A DNA stretch of 47,020 nucleotides from Bacilli bacterium (GTDB lineage: Bacteria; Bacillota_I; Bacilli_A; RF39; UBA660), in assembly GCA_028693035.1 (NCBI GenBank), contig JAQUWE010000012.1:1-47020 (forward strand), given 5' to 3'. The position numbers and the translations under genes are program-made. Under the pieces are notes generated by a model, which was given only the letters and a program-made list of their open reading frames with translations, was not told the DNA's origin and did not search any database. Shown one piece after another: positions 1-8,278 of this stretch. How positions within the stretch are numbered: the stretch's first letter is position 1; every line of letters starts with the position of its first letter.

Positions 1-134
1 GGATTTTCTGAAATAGGCCTAGGGTTCATCAAATATTCAAGTCCAGGCTGGACATCTTGGTGTTCTTTTGTAAAGGCAATTGGTATTTTCATACACCTTT
101 CTGTTTCACCAATATAATTATAAATAGGGTACAT
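1..134 (-). CDS. Short-chain dehydrogenase, stress-type (N-terminal part only)
   Basis: Only the first 44 codons are in the window; the gene runs off the left edge. The ATG at 134-132 follows a clear AAGGAGGA site. The visible N-terminus contains FTKEHQDVQPGLEYLMNPRP, which resembles the leader before the Rossmann fold in the Bacillus YhdF/YdaD (general stress protein 39) SDRs, where a QPG-x-E-xx-MNP-x-P signature is typical. The catalytic fold itself is not visible, so oxidoreductase activity is inferred from this leader alone. It is divergent from the gene at 334. The shared spacer holds a small inverted repeat, TTGAT-AACA-ATCAA (205-218). Confidence 0.65.
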   Translation of the reverse strand, partial: MYPIYNYIGETERCMKIPIAFTKEHQDVQPGLEYLMNPRPISEN

Positions 135-287
135 ACAAAGTCCTCCTTCTTTAAGAGTATATGCGATTAAAAATTATTTTAAAACTACTACACAAGCATG
201 CTAATTGATAACAATCAAAAAATAGCTTTTTTTATTTAGCTAGATTGGTCTACCTTTGTCGAAATCTTTAAAACACTTTAAAAGTTG

Positions 288-296
288 TGCTAAAAT
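288..296 (+). promoter_or_regulatory. Extended -10 promoter of the 334 gene
   Basis: TGCTAAAAT lies 38 bases before the start codon. No good -35 is seen; the TG extension probably compensates. The rest of the 135-333 spacer shows only the 205-218 inverted repeat. Confidence 0.5.
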
Positions 297-333
297 ACAG
301 AATGAAAAGAAAAACTGCAGAGGAGAGAATTCT

Positions 334-1275
334 ATGAAAAAAGCTATTTTAATTTGTATGATTCTACTATCTATATCTATTTGTTTTTCTATAAAAGCAG
401 AGGAATGCTGTGAAAATCAGGGAGGACTCTCTGGCAATTATAATGCAGAAGGATATGCAATTTGTAAGGATGAAACACCTACGTATAATGAGCTCTGTAA
501 AAAACCAGGCACACCAAACAAACCAAATACAGGCAGTAATACTTTAAAAAAAGGGTGTACGAATACCAATGCCAAAAACTATGATGCTACGGCGAAAGTA
601 GATGATGGATCCTGTTTTTACTATATTTACGGTTGTACAGATAAAGAAAGTGTAAATTATAACAGTATGGCTGAAAAAGATGATGGTACCTGTAAACAAA
701 AAATTTTAGGTTGCATGAATAAGGAAGCCAATAACTATAAAATAGAAGCCAACATGGAGGATGGCAGTTGTTTATTTACGACAACACTGATAGAAGAAAA
801 AAACTTATATTATACGACCCAGTATAGAGAAGATGAAAATATATTAGATAGTGAAGAGAAAATCATCACCAAAGGAGTCATGGGTTTTTCAAAGATTGAA
901 TATCGTATCATGAAAGATAGCAATGGAAAAGAAGTATTTAGACAAAAAATAAGAGAAGATGTTGTAAAACCATCACAGCCAGAAATTGTTGCTCTTGGAA
1001 CCAGCAATACATTAAAATCAATTACAAAAATTTTATATCTAATCAATTTACCTTTTATGCTTCTTTTATATTTATATGTAAGATATATCTATGATTCTTC
1101 CTATTATTTATTAAAAGGAATTTATGATTTTTCTTTTACACCAAGGGTTTTATCAGAATTTTTTTATATAGCAAGTAAAGTTCTCCTTTATTTTTTATAC
1201 TATATTACAGTTCTTCCTATCTATATTGATTTACTAACACTGCTTAGAAACAAAATAGACAAAAATTTTGCTTAA
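334..1275 (+). CDS. Exported protein with three Cys/DDGSC repeats and a hydrophobic C-terminus
   Basis: Function unknown. An in-frame start exists at 256, but the ATG at 334 has the AGAGGAGAG site and begins directly with a signal peptide (residues 1-22, MKKAILICMILLSISIC...), so I use 334 (313 aa). Three repeats of about 26 residues follow (C75-C94, C101-C120, C127-C146), each Cys-x(5)-A/V-x-NY-x(7)-D/E-DG-S/T-C. They match the GC-x-NY-x-DDGSC module of many bacterial surface proteins, probably disulfide- or cation-stabilised. The C-terminal third (about 235-313) holds two or three hydrophobic, Tyr/Leu-rich membrane segments. I infer an extracytoplasmic repeat domain anchored by C-terminal helices. 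It is followed closely by another exported protein. Confidence 0.7.
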   Translation: MKKAILICMILLSISICFSIKAEECCENQGGLSGNYNAEGYAICKDETPTYNELCKKPGTPNKPNTGSNTLKKGCTNTNAKNYDATAKVDDGSCFYYIYGCTDKESVNYNSMAEKDDGTCKQKILGCMNKEANNYKIEANMEDGSCLFTTTLIEEKNLYYTTQYREDENILDSEEKIITKGVMGFSKIEYRIMKDSNGKEVFRQKIREDVVKPSQPEIVALGTSNTLKSITKILYLINLPFMLLLYLYVRYIYDSSYYLLKGIYDFSFTPRVLSEFFYIASKVLLYFLYYITVLPIYIDLLTLLRNKIDKNFA

Positions 1276-1280
1276 AAATA

Positions 1281-1289
1281 TGCTATAAT
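1281..1289 (+). promoter_or_regulatory. Extended -10 promoter of the 1310 gene
   Basis: A perfect TGCTATAAT element lies just after the stop codon of the previous gene and 20 bases before the next ATG. The second exported protein therefore probably has its own promoter with a very short leader. Confidence 0.6.
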
Positions 1290-1309
1290 AAAACAAATGG
1301 AGTGATTGT

Positions 1310-2083
1310 ATGAAACCAAAAAAATTAAAAGTATATATTACGTTAGCCCTTTTAGGAAGTACCATTGTATTCGCAAAAGTAAATCCATTTCAACAAAAGA
1401 GTGCGACCTCTCCAATTGTGACTGAAAAGACGCAAGAGAAACCACCAAAAGATATATCCAATGATTCTTCTAAAGAGGAAGGTATGGAATTCACCCAAGA
1501 AGAACAAAATTTTATAGAAGCGCATACTTCTTATAACCCCTCTATCCATACAGAAGAACAAAATGTTTTTTATACTAGCTATATAGAACAAATAGGAGAG
1601 AGAATGCCTATTACACATCTTTCTTCTGCGCAAAAAACAACAACGGATACATATTCTCTTTTATATATAAGAGAAGTACCAGGGGAAGGAATTGCTTCTC
1701 TTTTGCAAGATGGTTCTTTGGTATATCTTTCTAAGAGTGGGAAAACAACAGAGGACTATACAGAATATTTAATACAAAACAATACCTGTAAAGCTGTAGG
1801 AACCCTAAGTGATGCAAAACCTGCGATCCATCCTGAAAAATTAGGTAATTATATTGTACCATTTCTTCCAGAAGAACAATTATCTAAAACCACTGCAGTC
1901 CCTGTTTTTAAAGAAGATAAAGTGGTAGGGGATATTTTATATGTTACGATTGATAAGGATATTGTCCCAATCTACTCTAATACAGAAAAAGGGTTTGTAA
2001 CGGATTCTTTGGAGACCTTTGTTACAAAAGATATTCTATTAGAAAATCATAAAGAAAATGCTTCTTCATTCAATACAAAGTAA
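1310..2083 (+). CDS. Exported or membrane-anchored protein of unknown function
   Basis: A 257-residue protein I do not recognise. Residues 6-23 form a hydrophobic N-terminal segment (signal peptide or anchor) without a lipobox Cys. A hydrophilic Thr/Glu/Lys-rich linker covers about 25-65. From about 105 there is a mixed alpha/beta region containing a short internal similarity (LLYIREVPGEGIASLLQDG and ILYVTIDKDIVPIYSN). The ATG is preceded by GGAG. A strong hairpin terminator follows, so it closes a two-gene group of exported proteins. No catalytic motif is visible. Confidence 0.6.
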   Translation: MKPKKLKVYITLALLGSTIVFAKVNPFQQKSATSPIVTEKTQEKPPKDISNDSSKEEGMEFTQEEQNFIEAHTSYNPSIHTEEQNVFYTSYIEQIGERMPITHLSSAQKTTTDTYSLLYIREVPGEGIASLLQDGSLVYLSKSGKTTEDYTEYLIQNNTCKAVGTLSDAKPAIHPEKLGNYIVPFLPEEQLSKTTAVPVFKEDKVVGDILYVTIDKDIVPIYSNTEKGFVTDSLETFVTKDILLENHKENASSFNTK

Positions 2084-2084
2084 C

Positions 2085-2113
2085 AAAAAAGTTCTTTTTA
2101 AGGAACTTTTTTT
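2085..2113 (+). terminator. Rho-independent terminator
   Basis: AAAAAGTTC and GAACTTTTT form a stem around a short loop, ending in a T run directly after the stop codon of the 1310 gene. Confidence 0.75.
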
Positions 2114-2262
2114 ATATAAATAATGATATAATATTTTATAAGAGTATAGGAGGAAATAAGATAAAAAATAAAAGTGAAAAGTCTTTCTTAAATAACTAAA
2201 TAGTATTCTTTTAGAAAGAAAAGATTTCATAGTTCAAAATAAAAATGAAAAAGGAGACAACA

Positions 2263-3204
2263 ATGCATAAAAATATCATTGAAATTAAAAACCTTACAAA
2301 AAAGTATAAAAAATTAACCGCCCTTGATAACCTTACTTTAGAAGCAAAGGAAGGAGAAATTCTAGGACTATTAGGTCCTAACGGAAGTGGGAAGTCTACC
2401 ACCATCAATTGTTTATTATCACTCTTAAAATTTGATTCAGGAAGCATCCAAATATTTGGAAAAGAAATGACCCCAGATGCTTATGACCTAAAAGCCAAAA
2501 TTGGAGTAGTTTTTCAAGATGTTGCTGTTTTTGAAGAACTTACAGTTTATGAAAATATCGAGTATTTTTGTGGACTTTATATACAAGACAAAAAAACAAG
2601 AAAACAATATGTAGAAGACGCTATAGAATTAGTAGAACTTACAGATTTCAGAAAATTTCATCCAAAACAACTTTCAGGAGGTTTATTACGAAGACTCAAT
2701 ATCGCATGTGGCATTGCCCATAAACCAAAGCTCATTGTTTTAGATGAACCAACGGTTGCCGTAGATCCCCAAAGTCGTAATCATATTTTAGAAGGTATTT
2801 TAAAACTAAATGAAGAAGGCGCTACTATTATTTATACCACACACTATATGGAAGAAGCTGAAATCCTTTGTAACCGTATTGTGATTATTGATAAAGGACA
2901 TATTATCGCAAGTGGTACCAAAGAAGAATTGAAAAGTCTTATTTCAACTTCAGAAAAGGTAACAGTAGAAATGCAAGAACTTGCAGAAACACATTTACAA
3001 GAAATTCTTTCTTTAGAAAATGTAGAAGATGCGATTTATGATGGAAAAGTCCTTTATGTAACTTACCAAAAAGGGAAACAAAATATCAGTACATTAATTG
3101 ATTACATGAAAGACCATGCGATTACTTATGATAGAATCTTTTCTGAAAGACCTACGCTCAATGATGTTTTCTTAGAGCTTACTGGAAAAGAGCTTCGTGA
3201 TTAA
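2263..3204 (+). CDS. ABC-2 type exporter, ATP-binding subunit
   Basis: ATPase of an ABC-2 (drug/lipid/antibiotic export) system. Motifs in order: Walker A GPNGSGKST, Q-loop VVFQD, signature LSGGLLRRL, Walker B LIVLDEPT, D-loop AVDPQ and H-loop TTHYMEE; the C-terminal part is the extension typical of DrrA/YhaQ-like proteins. An ATG at 2245 is in frame, but AAAGGAG sits just before the ATG at 2263, so I use that (313 aa). The two permease genes follow with overlaps, giving a three-gene operon; two different permeases imply a heterodimeric channel. A TGATATAAT promoter lies near 2124-2132, leaving a leader of about 130 nt. The substrate is unknown. Confidence 0.9.
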   Translation: MHKNIIEIKNLTKKYKKLTALDNLTLEAKEGEILGLLGPNGSGKSTTINCLLSLLKFDSGSIQIFGKEMTPDAYDLKAKIGVVFQDVAVFEELTVYENIEYFCGLYIQDKKTRKQYVEDAIELVELTDFRKFHPKQLSGGLLRRLNIACGIAHKPKLIVLDEPTVAVDPQSRNHILEGILKLNEEGATIIYTTHYMEEAEILCNRIVIIDKGHIIASGTKEELKSLISTSEKVTVEMQELAETHLQEILSLENVEDAIYDGKVLYVTYQKGKQNISTLIDYMKDHAITYDRIFSERPTLNDVFLELTGKELRD

Positions 3205-4339
3205 TATGTTATGGAGATTATTTAAAACAAGATGTAAAACGTTATTACACAATAAAGCTATGATTTTCTGGACCCTTATGTTTCCTCTTGTCCTAGCTAC
3301 CTTCTTTCACTTTGCTTTTTCTAATATAGGAGAAAGTGAAAAATTTAAAAAGATAGACATTGCGATTATAGATAATACAGCTTTAAATGAAAATATTCAT
3401 TTTAAAGAAACCATGGATACACTTGCTAAAGAAGAAAATTTATTTAAAATCAAGTATGTTAAAAATAAAAAAGAAGCAGATGCATTGCTAGAAGAGAATA
3501 AAATAAAAGGGTATATTGAAGGAAAACCAGAACTCTTGGTTACAACGAAACAAAATGGAATCACATCAACCATTTTGAAAACAGTCATTGATACCTATTA
3601 TAGTAAAATTTCTATGATTGAAAATATAAGTACGGAAAAATTGACAGCTTTACAAATGGAAGCGCTCAACAAAAATACAGAAACGGCTTATTCTTTTAAA
3701 GAAGATGCCAATCAAAATATGGACTTTACAGTAGGGTTCTTTTATACGCTAATTGGAATGGTTTGTATGTATGCAGGATTCTTTGGAATAGATGCTGTCA
3801 ACGAAACAGAAGCCAATTTAAGCTCTAGGGGGGCTAGAACAAGCATTTCGCCTGTTCATAAAGGAAAAGTACTTCTTGTCTTTTTATTAGTAGGGTGGGG
3901 CTTACAGTACGTAGAAAACCTAGTATTACTTGCATATATGATCTTTGTATTGGGTGTAGACTTTGGTTCTCATATAGGTCTTATTTTACTTTTGATGTTT
4001 GTAGGCAGTTTTGCAGGCATTACTTTTGGTACCCTAATAGGCGCTATCTCAAAGAAAAGTGTAGAGATAAAAATACCTATCTTTATCACTATTGATCTCT
4101 TATTCTCCTTTTTAGCCGGTATGATGGCTTGGAGAATGAAGTATATTATCGCAACCAATCTACCCATATTAGGAGCTATTAATCCGGTTACGATGATTAC
4201 AGATGCTCTTTATTCTCTGTATTACTATAGCACGTTTACCCTTTATTATGAGATGATTTTCCACCTATTTCTATTTGGTCTTGTATGTCTTACTGGTTCT
4301 TATTTCTTCATAAGGAGGAAAAAATATGATAGTATTTAA
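3197..4339 (+). CDS. ABC-2 type exporter, permease subunit 1
   Basis: 380 residues with the ABC-2 membrane layout: one N-terminal helix (about 22-40), a large extracytoplasmic domain (about 45-170), then five C-terminal helices from about 175 to the end. The start is either GTG 3197, overlapping the ATPase gene by 8 bases, or ATG 3206 just after its stop. AAAAGAG lies close to the GTG, which I prefer. It overlaps the next permease gene by 14 bases, so the three subunits are translationally coupled. It probably forms the channel together with the 4326 product. Confidence 0.85.
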   Translation: MINMLWRLFKTRCKTLLHNKAMIFWTLMFPLVLATFFHFAFSNIGESEKFKKIDIAIIDNTALNENIHFKETMDTLAKEENLFKIKYVKNKKEADALLEENKIKGYIEGKPELLVTTKQNGITSTILKTVIDTYYSKISMIENISTEKLTALQMEALNKNTETAYSFKEDANQNMDFTVGFFYTLIGMVCMYAGFFGIDAVNETEANLSSRGARTSISPVHKGKVLLVFLLVGWGLQYVENLVLLAYMIFVLGVDFGSHIGLILLLMFVGSFAGITFGTLIGAISKKSVEIKIPIFITIDLLFSFLAGMMAWRMKYIIATNLPILGAINPVTMITDALYSLYYYSTFTLYYEMIFHLFLFGLVCLTGSYFFIRRKKYDSI

Positions 4340-5465
4340 AAATTATTTAAAAATCATGAAATCTTTTCTTCCAATGATTTGTATATATGTAGTTGTTTTT
4401 AGTGCTTTTGGTATTATGGCAAGCCAGACAGGTACAGCTTCTAATACTTTTAAAGAAGCAAAACCATCTATCGCGATTTTATCAGAAGATAAAAAAAGTC
4501 CATTTGCAGATCAATTTATTTCTTATATGAAGAAAAAAGCCAATGTAAAAGATATTGGTAAAAAGGAAAAAGATATAAAAGATGCTTTGTTTTTTAGAGA
4601 AGTAGATCTTGTAGTAACCATCCCTAAGGGATTTAAAGAAGAATTCTTTGCTGGTAAAAAACCAGATTTACAGATTCAAAAAGTTCCAAATTCTGAAAAT
4701 GAAACCTATGCAAGATTACTTGTCCAAAAATATTTAGATACAGCATCTTCTTATACGAAATTAGGTTTTAGTGAAGAAAAAGTAAATCAATATACAGAAA
4801 AGGATTTAAGCAAAGAAACCAAAGTATTATTACAAACTAAAGAAGAAAACAATATGGAAAGTTTTTCTATCTTTTATACTTTTTCTAATTATACAGTACT
4901 TGCGATTGTGCTTTTGATTGTTTCTACCATTATGGCAACTTATCAAAAAGAAATGCTAAGAAAAAGAAATAGAATGGGAACGATTCCCTATCATAAAATG
5001 AATTTATCTTTGTTTCTTGGCAATATGGTATTGACCCTTGGTATCTGGTTGATCTTTGTTATTATTGGATTTTGTTTATATGGAAATATCTTGTTTACTG
5101 GACCAGGACTTTTGTTACTTACCAATTTCCTTATTCTCTGTTTTGTAGCTTTATCGATTGGTTTCTTACTAGGCAATCTCGTAAAAAACAAGGAAGCGCA
5201 AAATGGGATTGTAAATGTGATAGCGCTCGGTAGTAGTTTTATTTGTGGAGCTTTTGTTACACAAGAATTCTTAGGAGAATCGGTGCTTACTGTTGCCAAA
5301 ATATTCCCATCTTATTATTACATCAAAAACAACAATTTACTGGCGCTTTATACAGCTTCAGACTTACCAAGCATTTTAATCAATATGGGTATTATGGTTT
5401 TATTTATTATTGGTTTATTGCTGGTTACTAATTTTGTAACTTGGTATAAAAGAAAAGACATATAA
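4326..5465 (+). CDS. ABC-2 type exporter, permease subunit 2
   Basis: 379 residues with the same plan as the preceding permease: N-terminal helix about 14-32, an extracytoplasmic Lys/Glu-rich domain to about 180, then five or six helices. The ATG is preceded by AAGGAGG located inside the upstream gene. It is the last gene of the exporter operon; no clear terminator separates it from the strong perR promoter about 25 bases downstream. The two permeases are similar in layout but distant in sequence, consistent with a heterodimer. Confidence 0.85.
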   Translation: MIVFKNYLKIMKSFLPMICIYVVVFSAFGIMASQTGTASNTFKEAKPSIAILSEDKKSPFADQFISYMKKKANVKDIGKKEKDIKDALFFREVDLVVTIPKGFKEEFFAGKKPDLQIQKVPNSENETYARLLVQKYLDTASSYTKLGFSEEKVNQYTEKDLSKETKVLLQTKEENNMESFSIFYTFSNYTVLAIVLLIVSTIMATYQKEMLRKRNRMGTIPYHKMNLSLFLGNMVLTLGIWLIFVIIGFCLYGNILFTGPGLLLLTNFLILCFVALSIGFLLGNLVKNKEAQNGIVNVIALGSSFICGAFVTQEFLGESVLTVAKIFPSYYYIKNNNLLALYTASDLPSILINMGIMVLFIIGLLLVTNFVTWYKRKDI

Positions 5466-5490
5466 AGAACATTCTTTTGCATATATATAA

Positions 5491-5519
5491 TTGACAATTC
5501 TTATAAAAAGAATTATAAT
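5491..5519 (+). promoter_or_regulatory. Consensus promoter of perR-rbr with an internal inverted repeat
   Basis: TTGACA (5491-5496) and TATAAT (5514-5519) are separated by exactly 17 bases. Between and overlapping them, AATTCTT-ATAAA-AAGAATT (5496-5514) is a perfect 7-bp inverted repeat with a 5-base centre. By position it is the likely operator for autorepression by the PerR-like product. It resembles the TTATAAT half-sites of known Per boxes only loosely. Confidence 0.75.
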
Positions 5520-5559
5520 ATAGATGTAATTAGGAATGATTACTATTTAGAGGTGATAT

Positions 5560-5967
5560 ATGAAGTACTCAAAACAAAGGGAAATAATTCTTGCAATCGT
5601 AAAAGAAAGTGATAAGCATCCGACAGCAGAAGAGGTATATATGGAAGCCAGAAAAAGGTTACCAAGTATCAGCTTAGGCACTGTGTATCGCAATCTACAT
5701 ATTTTAGTAGAACTTGGCATGATCAAGCAAATCAAAGGATTGGATGAAAAAGATCGCTTTGATAAAACCCTGAAAGACCATGGACATCTGCTATGTACAG
5801 TTTGTCACAAAGTCTATGATGCAGATGATGTACTCATTGATACTTTAAAAGACAATATTGAAAAAGAATCAGGATTTGTTACCCAAAGTTATAACATTGT
5901 AGTTACTGGTATATGTCACACATGTATGAAAGAAAGAAGGTATGAAAATGAATTTACAAGGAACTAA
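5560..5967 (+). CDS. perR: Peroxide-responsive Fur-family repressor (PerR type)
   Basis: 135 residues with an N-terminal winged helix (HPTAEEVY, then SLGTVYRNL) and a C-terminal metal domain. All five ligands of the Bacillus PerR Fe/Mn site are present with native spacing: H20, D68, H74, H76 and D87. Having Asp68 in the RFD motif favours PerR over Fur. Two CxxC pairs (C79/C82, C119/C122) give the structural zinc site with the same 40-residue spacing as PerR. In the family, peroxide oxidises a metal-ligand His and releases the repressor. It overlaps the rubrerythrin gene, a classic PerR target, and AGAGGTGAT precedes the ATG. Assignment as PerR rather than Fur or Zur rests on the residues and this neighbour. 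Confidence 0.9.
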   Translation: MKYSKQREIILAIVKESDKHPTAEEVYMEARKRLPSISLGTVYRNLHILVELGMIKQIKGLDEKDRFDKTLKDHGHLLCTVCHKVYDADDVLIDTLKDNIEKESGFVTQSYNIVVTGICHTCMKERRYENEFTRN

Positions 5968-6487
5968 AACAGAACAAAATTTAATGGCAGCATTTGCGGG
6001 AGAAAGCCAAGCTAGAAACAAATATACATATTATGCTTCTAAAGCTAAAAAAGAAGGTTTTGAACAAATCGCTGGTATCTTTTTAGAAACTGCTGACAAT
6101 GAAAAAGAACATGCCAAAATGTGGTTTAAATTACTACAAGGTGGAGAAATTAAATCTACTGCAGAAAACTTAGAAGATGCTGCAAATGGTGAAAACTATG
6201 AGTGGACTGATATGTATGCAAACTTTGCAAAAGATGCAAAAGAAGAAGGATTTGCGCATATTGCTTTCCTTTTTGAAGAAGTAGCTAAAATTGAAAAAAG
6301 ACACGAAGAAAGATATAGAGCTTTATTAGCGAATGTCAAAGAAGAAAAAGCATTTGCAAAAGAAGTACCAACTATGTGGATTTGTAGAAACTGTGGTCAC
6401 GTACATTTTGGAGAAAAAGCACCTGCTGTTTGCCCAGTATGTGTACATCCACAAGCATACTTTGAAGTATTAAAAGAAAATTACTAA
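5948..6487 (+). CDS. rbr: Rubrerythrin
   Basis: Non-haem iron peroxidase that reduces hydrogen peroxide. The N-terminal four-helix ferritin-like domain carries diiron ligands including E19, E52-x-x-H55 and E116-x-x-H119. The C-terminal rubredoxin-like domain has C146-x-x-C149 and C162-x-x-C165. An ATG at 5942 is also in frame, but the GAAGG site is only one base away from it and seven from the ATG at 5948; [12 protein letters not shown] is also the usual family start. The 20-base overlap with perR shows one operon, so expression should rise when PerR is inactivated by peroxide. Confidence 0.93.
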   Translation: MNLQGTKTEQNLMAAFAGESQARNKYTYYASKAKKEGFEQIAGIFLETADNEKEHAKMWFKLLQGGEIKSTAENLEDAANGENYEWTDMYANFAKDAKEEGFAHIAFLFEEVAKIEKRHEERYRALLANVKEEKAFAKEVPTMWICRNCGHVHFGEKAPAVCPVCVHPQAYFEVLKENY

Positions 6488-6507
6488 GAGCATTAAGCTC
6501 TTTTTTT
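6486..6507 (+). terminator. Terminator of perR-rbr
   Basis: AAGAGC-ATTAA-GCTCTT followed by a T7 run, starting at the rubrerythrin stop codon. Confidence 0.8.
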
Positions 6508-6589
6508 GTGACCTAAAAGTATTTAAAAATGTTTGATAACATGTCTTTTTAGGGTCTTTAATGATATAATGTATAAAGGAGGTGTCCTT

Positions 6590-8197
6590 ATGACTGACTA
6601 TGAAATCTATAAAAAAACGACTTTACTTCCTATTAAGGAAATTGCAGCAAAATTAAATCTTAGAGAAAAAGATATTTCTTTATATGGAGACGATAAAGCC
6701 AAAATCAAAATAAATGAAAAGAATTTACCAGACAAAAATAGTAAACTTATTTTGGTTACATCTACAAGTCCAACCCCTTATGGAGAAGGGAAAACAACTT
6801 TATCTATTGGAATTAATGATGCTTTATGCGCTTTAAACAAAAAAAGTGTTGTTGTATTAAGAGAACCTTCGCTAGGTCCTGTGTTTGGAACCAAAGGAGG
6901 AGCTACTGGTGGCGGTATGAGCCAGGTAGCACCTATGGATGATATCAATCTCCACTTTACAGGGGATATTCATGCTGTAACAAGTGCTAATAATTTACTT
7001 TGTGCCATTATTGATAACCATATTTTTAGAAAAGAAGAGCCTTTATTAGACAAAGATACTATTTCTATAAATAGATGCCTAGATGTAAATGATAGAGCTC
7101 TTAGAGATGTCTTTTTACCTATAGTAGAGCGAGCAGATGCCTTTTCTATTTCAGTCGCTTCTGAAATTATGGCTATTTTATGCCTTGCAGAAGATATAGA
7201 GGATTTAAAGGAAAGACTTGGTAATATTTTTATTGGGTATTCCCTTGATAAAAAAGAAGTATACGCAAAGGATTTAAAAGCAGAAGGTGCTATGACAGTT
7301 TTATTAAAAGATGCAATTTATCCGAATTTAGTGCAGACACTTGAAAAGAATCCTGCTATCATTCACGGAGGTCCTTTCGCAAATATTGCGCATGGGTGTA
7401 ATTCTGTAATGGCTACTAAATTAGGGCTTAAACTAGCAGATTATGTCATTACTGAAGCAGGCTTTGGTAGTGATATGGGAGCTCTTAAATTCTTTGATAT
7501 CAAATGCCGTAAAGCAAATATTTATCCTGATGCAGTTGTCATTAATACAACAGTAAAAAGTCTTGTATACAATGGAGAAGGATTTTTGGAAAAGGGCATA
7601 CAAAACCTTAACTACCATATTCAAAATATGCAAGGCTTTACGAATCACATATTGGTTGTATTAAACCAGTTTGAAAAAGATACAGAGGAAGAAATCCTAT
7701 TCATTCAAAATCACTGTAAATCATGTAATGTAGCATTTGAAATCAGTACTTGTTATACAAAGGGAAGCGCTGGTGGAATGAAAATAGCAGAAAAATTGGT
7801 AGAAATGACGCAGCAAAAAACAACACCAACAGCGTTTATCTATCAAGAAACGGATACACTACAGGATAAAATCAATAGTATTTGTAAACAAAAATACCAT
7901 GCATCCGCTGTTATCTTAGAGAGAAAAGCAGAAGAAAAATTAGCGATTTTAGAACAAAGTAAACATGCCATATTGCCTATCTGTATAGCGAAAACACCAT
8001 ATTCTATATCAGACCAACCTAAACGACTTGGGTACCCTAAAGACTTTACAATGACTGTTACTGATATAAAGTTGAATAGTGGTGCTGGCTTTATTACCGT
8101 TTATATGGGAGATGTTATGACAATGCCAGGTCTTGCTAAACACGCAAATTACGAAAAAATGGATTTAATAGACAATCAACCACTTGGTTTATTTTAA
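6590..8197 (+). CDS. fhs: Formate-tetrahydrofolate ligase
   Basis: Makes 10-formyl-THF from formate, ATP and THF, feeding one-carbon units to purines and initiator tRNA. The ATP-binding loop TPYGEGKTT is at 62-70, followed by the family blocks EPSLGPVFGTKGGATGGG, HAVTSANN, EAGFGSDMG and, near the C-terminus, LNSGAGFITVYMGDVMTMPGL. At 535 residues it is slightly shorter than the usual 550-560 but complete at both ends. An upstream in-frame start at 6533 is rejected because AAAGGAGGTG immediately precedes the ATG at 6590. TGATATAAT (6562-6570) is the probable extended -10. It appears monocistronic. Confidence 0.95.
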   Translation: MTDYEIYKKTTLLPIKEIAAKLNLREKDISLYGDDKAKIKINEKNLPDKNSKLILVTSTSPTPYGEGKTTLSIGINDALCALNKKSVVVLREPSLGPVFGTKGGATGGGMSQVAPMDDINLHFTGDIHAVTSANNLLCAIIDNHIFRKEEPLLDKDTISINRCLDVNDRALRDVFLPIVERADAFSISVASEIMAILCLAEDIEDLKERLGNIFIGYSLDKKEVYAKDLKAEGAMTVLLKDAIYPNLVQTLEKNPAIIHGGPFANIAHGCNSVMATKLGLKLADYVITEAGFGSDMGALKFFDIKCRKANIYPDAVVINTTVKSLVYNGEGFLEKGIQNLNYHIQNMQGFTNHILVVLNQFEKDTEEEILFIQNHCKSCNVAFEISTCYTKGSAGGMKIAEKLVEMTQQKTTPTAFIYQETDTLQDKINSICKQKYHASAVILERKAEEKLAILEQSKHAILPICIAKTPYSISDQPKRLGYPKDFTMTVTDIKLNSGAGFITVYMGDVMTMPGLAKHANYEKMDLIDNQPLGLF

Positions 8198-8198
8198 A

Positions 8199-8232
8199 AG
8201 AAATGAAAATCTTTATTTGGTTTTCTTTTTTT
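8199..8232 (+). terminator. Weak terminator after fhs
   Basis: A-rich and T-rich arms (GAAAA and TTTTC) around an 11-base loop, followed by a T run. The stem is almost all A-T. Confidence 0.4.
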
Positions 8233-8278
8233 GTTTATTTTTTCTTTCTTGTTCCATACTAGGAAAGAGGAGGTTTAT

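Noticed and set aside
256-333. Upstream start for the DDGSC-repeat protein
   Set aside because: It has no Shine-Dalgarno site, includes the -10 element, and would bury the signal peptide. The ATG at 334 has an AGAGGAGAG site.
6488-6589. Folate-type riboswitch before formate-tetrahydrofolate ligase
   Set aside because: The leader after the -10 is only about 20 bases, too short for any known folate riboswitch.
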